In this document: piece after piece, positions 1 through 5,122 of the stretch
Numbering within the stretch: position 1 is the first letter of the stretch
Layout of the letters: each line of letters begins with the position of its first letter
DNA from: Candidatus Omnitrophota bacterium
GTDB taxonomy: Bacteria; Omnitrophota; Koll11; Gygaellales; JAQTUY01
Assembly: GCA_028707105.1 (NCBI GenBank)
Contig: JAQTUY010000094.1
Span: forward strand, 1-5,122
DNA: 5,122 nt
Direction of reading: 5' to 3'
Translations under genes and position numbers: made by a program
The notes under the pieces: model-generated
The model's input: only the letters and a program-made list of their open reading frames with translations
What the model was told of the DNA's origin: nothing
Databases searched by the model: none

Positions 1-1001
1 GGAACAAGGTATTCAATAACCTTACTCTCAGGCATCGTTATTGCCAGGCAGCAAGGTCTTTTTTAAATAAAGAGGATTTTATTGAATGTGAAACACCCAT
101 ACTTACTAAATCCACTCCTGAAGGAGCACGCGATTACCTGGTGCCTTCGCGCCTTAATCCGGGCCAGTTCTACGCTTTGCCGCAGTCTCCGCAGCTGTTC
201 AAGCAGATACTTATGGTCTCCGGTATTGAGCGTTATTACCAGATAGCCAAGTGTTTCCGCGATGAAGACTTGAGGGCTGACCGTCAGCCTGAATTCACCC
301 AGCTTGACCTGGAAATGTCTTTTGTCGATGAGGAGGATATTTTTTCGTTAAGCGAGCGCCTGATGCAGGCAATATTCAAGGAAGCGGCGGGCGTCGATCT
401 TAAGATACCTTTCCCGCGCATAACTTACGCGCAAGCCCAGGAGAAATACGGTTGTGATAAGCCGGATCTGAGGCCCGAAACCAAAGAAGAATACGCTTTT
501 TTATGGGTGGTTGACTTTCCGCTTTTTAAATATAATGATGAGGAGAAGCGCTGGGAAAGCGAGCATCATCCGTTTACTTCGCCCGCGGTTTCGGATATAG
601 ATATTTTAGAGAGCTCTCCCGATAAGGTAAAATCCCGTTCTTATGACCTGGTTCTAAACGGCAAGGAACTGGCTTCGGGTTCGATAAGGATACACCGTCC
701 GGACCTGCAGGAGAGGATATTCAACATTATCGGTATCGGGAAGGAAGAAGCTCAAAGCAGGTTTGGGTTCCTCCTGGAGGCGTTCAGGTTCGGGGCTCCT
801 CCGCACGGAGGCATAGCTTTTGGAATAGACAGGATGTTGGCCACCATCGCTAAAGAGGAAAGTATAAGGGAAGTAATAACTTTCCCCAAGACGCAGAAAG
901 GATCCTGCCCGTTGACCAGCGCTCCCTCGAGCGTGGATGAAAAACAGTTAAAGGAACTGGGTATCGGTATAACGCAGTCAGATAAGGAGAAGAAAGCATG
1001 A
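1..1001 (+). CDS. aspS: Aspartyl-tRNA synthetase, 3' part, lacking the GAD insertion domain
   Basis: Class II synthetase that charges tRNA-Asp with aspartate in the cytoplasm. The reading frame is open from base 3, so the gene starts upstream and about 332 C-terminal residues are visible; the N-terminal anticodon-binding OB fold is outside the window. The catalytic core is clear: [13 protein letters not shown] (about 105-149), [11 protein letters not shown], motif 2 as [16 protein letters not shown] (258-305), the HHPFTSP signature (564-584), and motif 3 as GIAFGIDRM (807-833). DKPDLR (456-473) is followed at once by a short linker and LWVVDFPLF (about 501-527). In standard bacterial AspRS a GAD domain of roughly 120-150 residues lies between these blocks, so it has been lost without breaking the frame. 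The anticodon domain is not visible, so I cannot say whether the enzyme also charges tRNA-Asn. A GTG at 141 is internal, not the start. The TGA stop overlaps the next ATG by 4 bases. Confidence 0.97.
   Translation, partial: NKVFNNLTLRHRYCQAARSFLNKEDFIECETPILTKSTPEGARDYLVPSRLNPGQFYALPQSPQLFKQILMVSGIERYYQIAKCFRDEDLRADRQPEFTQLDLEMSFVDEEDIFSLSERLMQAIFKEAAGVDLKIPFPRITYAQAQEKYGCDKPDLRPETKEEYAFLWVVDFPLFKYNDEEKRWESEHHPFTSPAVSDIDILESSPDKVKSRSYDLVLNGKELASGSIRIHRPDLQERIFNIIGIGKEEAQSRFGFLLEAFRFGAPPHGGIAFGIDRMLATIAKEESIREVITFPKTQKGSCPLTSAPSSVDEKQLKELGIGITQSDKEKKA
984..989 (+). promoter_or_regulatory. Shine-Dalgarno site of the LysM lipoprotein gene
   Basis: AAGGAG lies 8 bases before the ATG at 998, inside the end of aspS. 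It is the clearest ribosome binding site in the window and shows that this organism does use Shine-Dalgarno pairing. That makes the weak sites before phoH and recO more noticeable. Confidence 0.75.
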
Positions 1002-1549
1002 AATACAGGGATATAGTTTTGGCGGTGGGCCTTACGGCTTTTGTTTTTAGTATCAGCGGTTGCGTGGTCAGGACTTATTCCGTGAAGAAAGACAGGGTGG
1101 ACCAGGAATTATCCGGTAACAGCGGTTATCTGCAGGGAAGTAAGCCGGCGGGACAGGAAAAAGAGCGGCCCTCTCAGCGTAAGGTGTACGTCGCGGAGGT
1201 TGAGATAGGAAGCAGCGCCAAGGTAACAAAGAAGGATCCGGCGCCGCGGGCAAGCGATACCCAGGTCACCGGGAACAGGGGTTACATTGAAGAAGCTGTC
1301 CCTCAGCAGGTTGCCATGGACATTCAGGAAGAGGCTGCGGTAAAGACCGAAAAATATACCGTGCAGAAGAATGATACGCTTCAGAAAATATCCCAGAAAT
1401 TATACGGGACTACCAGGCATTGGTATAAGATCTACCAGGCCAATAAGGATACCTTAAAGGGCCCGGATAAGATCTATCCCGGGCAGGTCATCAACGTCCC
1501 GGTCCTTGAAAAAGAGCCCCTGAAAGAGCCGAAAGAGAATTTAAAATAA
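998..1549 (+). CDS. LysM-domain lipoprotein with a duplicated GN-x-GY motif
   Basis: A 183-residue predicted lipoprotein anchored in the cell envelope and probably binding peptidoglycan. Residues 1-21 are a signal peptide with hydrophobic core [13 protein letters not shown], ending in lipobox ISGC with Cys22 as the lipidation site. A low-complexity, charged linker (about 23-118) follows. It contains two related blocks 52 residues apart: [11 protein letters not shown] (35-45) and [11 protein letters not shown] (87-97). Residues 119-168 form one LysM domain, with the usual opening [18 protein letters not shown] and closing YPGQVINVP. The C-terminal tail (169-183) is rich in Lys, Glu and Pro. 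No catalytic domain is present, so an anchoring or scaffolding role is inferred rather than an enzymatic one. The start is fixed by AAGGAG 8 bases upstream and by the signal peptide. Translation is probably coupled to aspS through the ATGA overlap, though the two products have no obvious shared function. I do not recognise a named gene. Confidence 0.9.
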   Translation: MKYRDIVLAVGLTAFVFSISGCVVRTYSVKKDRVDQELSGNSGYLQGSKPAGQEKERPSQRKVYVAEVEIGSSAKVTKKDPAPRASDTQVTGNRGYIEEAVPQQVAMDIQEEAAVKTEKYTVQKNDTLQKISQKLYGTTRHWYKIYQANKDTLKGPDKIYPGQVINVPVLEKEPLKEPKENLK

Positions 1550-1553
1550 ATGA

Positions 1554-1596
1554 GGACATAACTTATGGAGGACTAGCGAACATAAGTTATATGTCC
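1554..1596. repeat. Long bulged inverted repeat (hairpin) after the lipoprotein gene
   Basis: Bases 1554-1559 (GGACAT) pair with 1591-1596 (ATGTCC), and 1560-1567 (AACTTATG) pair with 1581-1588 (CATAAGTT). This gives 14 base pairs with a 2-base bulge at 1589-1590 and a 13-base loop (1568-1580). The hexamer GAGGAC occurs twice, at 1552-1557 and in the loop at 1568-1573, so GGAC of the loop could compete for the GTCC of the right arm. No T-run follows, so it is not a standard intrinsic terminator. It may be a dispersed palindromic repeat, an mRNA-stabilising or processing structure, or a protein-binding site. Confidence 0.75.
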
Positions 1597-1602
1597 GAAT
1601 TT

Positions 1603-1621
1603 ATCCCGCCGTAGGCGGGAT
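1603..1621. repeat. Short perfect GC-rich palindrome just before phoH
   Basis: ATCCCGCC (1603-1610) and GGCGGGAT (1614-1621) form a perfect 8-bp stem around a GTA loop. It ends 11 bases before the TTG start of phoH and lies where a ribosome binding site would be expected. What follows is ATTACATCATATATT rather than a T-tract, so termination is unlikely. Short CCCGCC/GGCGGG palindromes of this kind often occur as dispersed intergenic repeats in bacterial genomes; whether this one is repeated elsewhere cannot be seen here. Confidence 0.75.
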
Positions 1622-1632
1622 TACATCATATA

Positions 1633-2586
1633 TTGGAAAAAACGATAGAGCTGCAGAATATCAAGGAAGCGCAGGCGCTTTTCGGGCAGGCGGATGAGAA
1701 TCTGAAGGCTGTTGAGGATGAATTCGAGGTCAAGATATTCAGCCGCAACAGCCGCCTGATATTAAAAGGGCCGGCCGGCGGCATAAAAAAAGCCGAGCAG
1801 CTGCTGGAATATCTTCTTGAAGCCATACGCGGCGGACAGGATGAAATAGGCAGGAAGGATCTCTATTATATTATGAGAGGTTTCAAGTCGGAAGAATCCG
1901 ATAATAAAAGTCCCCATCACAGCGCCCATCAGCATTACGCCATATCTAAACAGATCGGTCCTAAAACCAAGGGCCAGAGGGAGTACGTAGAGGCGATCCG
2001 GGAATATGATATCGTTTTCGGCATCGGACCCGCCGGCACAGGTAAGACCTACCTGGCTATGGCCATGGCTGTTGAGGCATTAAAGAACTCCGAAGTGCGC
2101 CGTCTCATCCTTACCCGTCCGGCGATCGAAGCGGGCGAATCTTTGGGATTTTTGCCCGGCGATATGTACGATAAGGTCTCTCCTTATTTGCGTCCGCTCT
2201 ATGATGCCTTATATGACATGATGGAAGGGGAGCGCATCGAGAAATACCTGGAGGTGGGCACTATCGAAGTGGCGCCTCTGGCGTATATGAGAGGCAGGAC
2301 ATTAAACGACGCTTTTATTATCCTGGATGAAGCCCAGAATTGTACCGCCGAGCAGATGAAGATGTTCCTTACCCGGCTGGGATTTGACTCCAAAGTCGTT
2401 ATCACCGGGGATATTACCCAGAGCGACCTTCCTGGAGGAAGGCCGATCGGCCTGCTTCAGGCCCAGGAAGTCTTAAAGGATATTGACGGGATAAAATTCG
2501 CTTATTTTACCGGTTCCGATGTGGTGCGGCATGAGCTGGTCCAAAGGATCATTGAAGCGTATGATAAAACAGGAAATAGTAAATAA
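1633..2586 (+). CDS. phoH: PhoH-family ATPase (PhoH/YbeZ type)
   Basis: A 317-residue cytoplasmic P-loop NTPase close to the usual family length. The N-terminal part (about 1-65) has the KH-like region seen in PhoH/YbeZ proteins, including RLILKGPAGGIKKAEQLLEYL. The ATPase domain (about 105-312) shows Walker A GPAGTGKT (132-139), a TRPAIEAGESLGFLPGD block (161-177), Walker B FIILDEAQN (228-236), and VVITGDITQSDLP (255-267). The family is linked to RNA metabolism. In many bacteria its gene sits beside ybeY, and the two are thought to cooperate in ribosomal RNA maturation; here ybeY is two genes downstream. The start is TTG at 1633. It is the only usable start codon between an in-frame stop (TAG at 1612-1614) and the conserved N-terminal residues, and no clear Shine-Dalgarno site precedes it. 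The next ATG, at 1873, would delete the N-terminal domain. The 3' end overlaps the next gene by 26 bases. Confidence 0.95.
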   Translation: MEKTIELQNIKEAQALFGQADENLKAVEDEFEVKIFSRNSRLILKGPAGGIKKAEQLLEYLLEAIRGGQDEIGRKDLYYIMRGFKSEESDNKSPHHSAHQHYAISKQIGPKTKGQREYVEAIREYDIVFGIGPAGTGKTYLAMAMAVEALKNSEVRRLILTRPAIEAGESLGFLPGDMYDKVSPYLRPLYDALYDMMEGERIEKYLEVGTIEVAPLAYMRGRTLNDAFIILDEAQNCTAEQMKMFLTRLGFDSKVVITGDITQSDLPGGRPIGLLQAQEVLKDIDGIKFAYFTGSDVVRHELVQRIIEAYDKTGNSK

Positions 2587-3895
2587 AATATTACATATTC
2601 TTTTAGCGGTATCGCTGGTTTTTGCAGCGCGCCTCTTTAATGTCAACGGCCCGCTTCTGGCGATATTGCTGCTGGCGCTCTTTATGTACCTGAAGACCCA
2701 GGAGAAACTGCGGGTATATAAAAAGTACAATGTGTTAAGCCTGGGATTCCTTTTTGTCATATTTATGGGCGTTGCCGATTTTATCGGGGCCCAGAACCTG
2801 CCGGTTTTCTTCATTCCCTTTTCCGTGATCCCGATGTTGACGGCAATGCTGCTTGGGGAACTGGAGTTGTCGCTTCTTCTGACTGTGGCTTCAAGCGCTG
2901 TCCTGGGTTTTGAGCTTCATGGCCAGCAGTCATTCCCCGCGATCATGATGCTGATCAGCGGCATTACCTCTAGTATCCTTGTTCTGCAGGTTAGGCGCAG
3001 GTCGCAGATCATACGCGCGGGCTTGATCGTCGGCGCGGTACAGATGGCCTGCCTGATGTTTATCGAGCTTTTCAGGATAGACTTCATCAAGTACTACTTG
3101 GTGTTTTTAGCTAACGGCATCCTTTGCAGCGTGGTCGTAGCGGGGTTGCTGCCTGTTTTTGAATATATGTTCGGAGTGGTCACTAATATCAGCCTGCTTG
3201 AGCTTTCGGACTTCAACCATCCTATATTGCGCAGCATGATCCTGAAAGCCCCCGGAACGTATCATCACAGCCTGGTTGTGGGTAACCTCTCTGAAGCCGC
3301 GGCCGAGGCGATCGGAGCCAATGCCCTTTTGGCCAGGATCGGCTCGTATTATCATGACATAGGCAAGATACAGAAGGCCGAGTATTTCAGCGAAAATCAG
3401 ATGCCGATGTCAAGCAAGCATGATGAACTGGCGCCTTCGATGAGCAAGCTGGTCATAACCAGCCACGTCAAAGACGGCGTGGAACTGGCCAGGAAATACA
3501 GGTTGAATGACAAGATAATAGATTTCATTACCGAGCACCACGGCACAAGCCTGGTCTATTATTTTTACCGCCGCGCCCTGGAGAACTCGGAAAATGTCCC
3601 GGAGGAAGAGGGCTTTCGTTATTCCGGACCTAAGCCGCACAGTAAGGAAACCGCGATAGTTCTGCTGGCGGATTCCGTTGAGGCTGCTTCGCGCACGCTA
3701 AAAGACCCCTCTCCGGCCAGGATGGAGGAATTGGTCCATAAGATAATCAACAACAAATTCATCGATATGCAGCTGGATGAATGCGACCTTACCCTCAGGG
3801 ACCTGGAGAACATAGCTGAAGTCTTTATCAGGATATTAAGCGGCATATACCATACGCGCGTGACCTACCCCGAGAAGGATAGTGAGCCCCGATAG
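2561..3895 (+). CDS. pgpH: Membrane HD-domain phosphodiesterase, PgpH/YqfF-like, short form
   Basis: A 444-residue membrane protein of the 7TM-HD family, whose PgpH members hydrolyse cyclic di-AMP to pApA on the cytoplasmic side. Residues 9-200 contain about seven hydrophobic segments (near 9-25, 29-44, 58-76, 80-98, 101-117, 126-143 and 152-200, the last probably two helices). A linker with LLELSDFNHPILR (213-224) leads into the HD domain (about 230-430). Likely metal or substrate ligands are the YHH at 234-236, His265-Asp266 in YYHDIGK, His302, His326-His327 in EHHG, and Asp371 in LLADSVEA, so the catalytic set looks complete. The large extracellular N-terminal domain of classical PgpH (proteins of about 700 residues) is absent. 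The intact phoH directly upstream argues against a frameshifted remnant. I chose ATG 2561, giving MIKQE before the first helix. An upstream ATG at 2519 would add 14 unconvincing residues and enlarge the overlap with phoH to 68 bases. Confidence 0.92.
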   Translation: MIKQEIVNKILHILLAVSLVFAARLFNVNGPLLAILLLALFMYLKTQEKLRVYKKYNVLSLGFLFVIFMGVADFIGAQNLPVFFIPFSVIPMLTAMLLGELELSLLLTVASSAVLGFELHGQQSFPAIMMLISGITSSILVLQVRRRSQIIRAGLIVGAVQMACLMFIELFRIDFIKYYLVFLANGILCSVVVAGLLPVFEYMFGVVTNISLLELSDFNHPILRSMILKAPGTYHHSLVVGNLSEAAAEAIGANALLARIGSYYHDIGKIQKAEYFSENQMPMSSKHDELAPSMSKLVITSHVKDGVELARKYRLNDKIIDFITEHHGTSLVYYFYRRALENSENVPEEEGFRYSGPKPHSKETAIVLLADSVEAASRTLKDPSPARMEELVHKIINNKFIDMQLDECDLTLRDLENIAEVFIRILSGIYHTRVTYPEKDSEPR

Positions 3896-4337
3896 AGTAT
3901 TAACAATAGAAAACCTTCAAAATAAAGCTCCTGTCAATAGATCTAAGATCTCCAAGGTTATTTTTTCGACCCTGCGGCGCTTAAGGATAAAGAAAAACGT
4001 CCGGATAGGCGTATATTTTATCGGAGACGGGAAGATCAAGGCTCTTAACCGCAAGTATTTAAAGCATAACCGGGCAACCGACGTCATTTGTTTTGATCTA
4101 AGCATAAACAAAAAAGAGACTCTGGCGGATATATTCATTTCAGCGGATACCGCCGTTTCCAACGCTAAAAAGTTCAATACCACGCCCGGTTATGAGCTCT
4201 GCCTATACGCGGCGCACGGCGTCCTGCACCTTTTTGGTTTCGATGATACGACCAGAAGTAAACGGCGCCTGATGCGCCGCAAGGAAAAAGAAATAATGAC
4301 GAGGTTCTTTATTAACCCCCAAGAAGCATCAATTTAG
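3882..4337 (+). CDS. ybeY: Endoribonuclease YbeY (rRNA maturation factor), variant active site
   Basis: A 151-residue basic cytoplasmic protein of the YbeY/UPF0054 family, which acts in 16S rRNA 3'-end maturation and ribosome quality control. Visible landmarks are the LNRKYLKHNRATDVICFDL block (55-73), ADIFIS (82-87), and the metal-binding signature HGVLHLFGFDD (112-122). His112 and His116 match the E. coli zinc ligands His114 and His118. The third ligand position holds Asp122 instead of His124, and Leu60 replaces the important Arg59. Bacteroidetes YbeY proteins as I remember them show a similar YLNHD block and an Asp at the third position, so this is probably a natural subfamily and not a dead gene. 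The start is GTG at 3882, overlapping the end of the HD gene by 14 bases, with AGAAGG (3873-3878) just upstream at short spacing. No other start fits. Translation is probably coupled to the HD gene. Confidence 0.92.
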   Translation: MSPDRVLTIENLQNKAPVNRSKISKVIFSTLRRLRIKKNVRIGVYFIGDGKIKALNRKYLKHNRATDVICFDLSINKKETLADIFISADTAVSNAKKFNTTPGYELCLYAAHGVLHLFGFDDTTRSKRRLMRRKEKEIMTRFFINPQEASI

Positions 4338-4349
4338 ACCCCTAAACCT

Positions 4350-5122
4350 ATGGCCATATGCAAAACCCAAGCCCTGACTTTAAGGACCTTTGACTTTCGT
4401 GAAACCAGCCTGATCGCGAACTTTTATACCCGTGATTTTGGGAAGGTCAGCGGCCTGCTTAAAGGGATCAGGACCGATCCGCGTAAGTTTGCCAGCACCC
4501 TGGAGCCGTTTTCCAGCAATGAAATAATATTTTACCGCAAGAGGAACGACACCCTGCACCTGGTAAGCCAGTGCGACCTAAGCGACAATTTCATCCAGCT
4601 TCGCGGCAGCATCGAAAAAGTCACCCTGGCCAGCCTGATGATGGAGCTGGTGGATGCTCTTGTGCCGGTGGAGGACGCCAATACCGATATCTTTGACCTG
4701 GCAATGAATTGCTTAAAGGCGATGTGCAATACCTTTGACGTGGATAAGATCGCCACTATTTTCAAGATCAAGATCCTGGCGCTTTCGGGATTTAAACCGC
4801 ATTTTGATTCCTGTATTTCCTGCGGCGGGAAAGTGCTCGGGGAGGCGAAATTCAGCATTTCCCTGGGGGGGCTTATTTGCGCGGGATGTTTTAAAAAAGA
4901 CCTTAAGGCCCGCCAGATTTTTCGCGGGACAACCGCCACCATCCTGCACATAGAGAGGAATGATATTCCTAATAATATGCGCCTGGGGATCAACCCGCAG
5001 ATCAACCGCGAGCTAAGCGGTATACTCCGGGCTTTTTTTGATTTTCACATTGAGAAACGCCTGAAATCCCAGGCGGTCTGGGATAATCTTAAAGATGCGG
5101 ATAAATTGATCAAATCAGGAGC
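4350..5122 (+). CDS. recO: DNA repair protein RecO, 3' end cut by the window
   Basis: RecO of the RecFOR pathway, which helps load RecA onto SSB-coated single-stranded DNA and anneals strands during gap repair. The frame is open from ATG 4350 to the window edge (257 codons plus two bases). RecO is usually about 240-260 residues, so little is missing. The N-terminal OB fold (about 1-80) opens with MAICKTQALTLRTFDFRETS and includes FGKVSGLLKGIR. A helical region (about 85-150) follows, then a zinc-ribbon-like four-cysteine set: C155-x2-C158 and C177-x2-C180. The C-terminal segment FFDFHIEKRLKSQ (229-241) matches the usual His/Arg-containing end of the family. The gene starts 12 bases after the ybeY stop with no clear Shine-Dalgarno site, so coupling to ybeY is likely. 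A seven-G run (4865-4871) lies in the zinc-region codons but does not disturb the frame. Confidence 0.93.
   Translation, partial: MAICKTQALTLRTFDFRETSLIANFYTRDFGKVSGLLKGIRTDPRKFASTLEPFSSNEIIFYRKRNDTLHLVSQCDLSDNFIQLRGSIEKVTLASLMMELVDALVPVEDANTDIFDLAMNCLKAMCNTFDVDKIATIFKIKILALSGFKPHFDSCISCGGKVLGEAKFSISLGGLICAGCFKKDLKARQIFRGTTATILHIERNDIPNNMRLGINPQINRELSGILRAFFDFHIEKRLKSQAVWDNLKDADKLIKSG

Noticed and set aside
141..143. GTG at 141 as the start of aspS
   Set aside because: The frame is open back to base 3 and encodes conserved AspRS sequence (TPEGARDYL) directly upstream, so this GTG is an internal valine codon.
1068..1253. Small - strand frame opposite the lipoprotein gene
   Set aside because: Its Pro/Arg-rich translation is what the complement of the coding linker would give; no ribosome site or family match.
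1550..1576. Mini-ORFs ATG-AGG-ACA-TAA (1550) and ATG-GAG-GAC-TAG (1565) as a leader peptide
   Set aside because: Three codons each with no placed ribosome site or regulatory codon run; expected by chance.
1554..1640. Intrinsic terminator between the lipoprotein gene and phoH
   Set aside because: Two stems are present, but neither is followed by a T-tract, so standard Rho-independent termination is not supported.
2519..2560. Longer N-terminus for the HD phosphodiesterase from ATG 2519
   Set aside because: It lies wholly inside the conserved 3' end of phoH and adds residues unlike the family N-terminus; ATG 2561 leads straight into the first membrane helix.
3939..3951. AGATCT-A-AGATCT double motif in ybeY
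   Set aside because: It encodes ordinary codons for residues 20-24 and has no partner element; judged coincidental.
4532..5005. 157-residue open frame on the - strand opposite recO
   Set aside because: It is entirely antisense to a well-supported recO frame and shows no recognisable domain.

Overview
The window holds six protein-coding genes, all on the + strand and tightly packed. It reads as ordinary housekeeping DNA from an uncultivated Gram-negative-type bacterium. The lipobox plus LysM protein, the protein styles and the roughly 50% GC content suggest a member of the Omnitrophota or a neighbouring PVC-side candidate phylum. That placement comes from recalled family resemblance, not a search, and I hold it at about 50%. 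I do not see mobile genes, tRNA or rRNA genes, a CRISPR array, or an obvious new multi-gene system.

Region 1 (1-1549) holds the 3' two thirds of aspS (aspartyl-tRNA synthetase). It overlaps by ATGA with a small LysM-domain lipoprotein gene. The AspRS is bacterial in type, but the GAD domain normally inserted into the catalytic domain is cleanly absent.

Region 2 (1550-1632) is the only real intergenic gap. It carries two successive inverted repeats: a long bulged AT-rich hairpin, then a short perfect GC-rich one. This is the best candidate in the window for a dispersed repeat or RNA element. The phoH gene follows directly, with a TTG start and no convincing Shine-Dalgarno sequence.

Region 3 (1633-5122) is phoH, a 7TM-HD phosphodiesterase gene (pgpH type), ybeY and recO, overlapping or 12 bases apart, so probably one transcription unit. 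It resembles the phoH-yqfF-ybeY-...-era-recO cluster of Firmicutes with the dgkA, cdd and era genes missing. The likely joint theme is RNA and ribosome maturation (PhoH, YbeY), c-di-AMP turnover (HD protein) and recombinational repair (RecO). The HD protein lacks the usual extracellular domain. YbeY departs from the E. coli protein at two functional residues, in a way that resembles a natural subfamily. RecO runs off the right edge.
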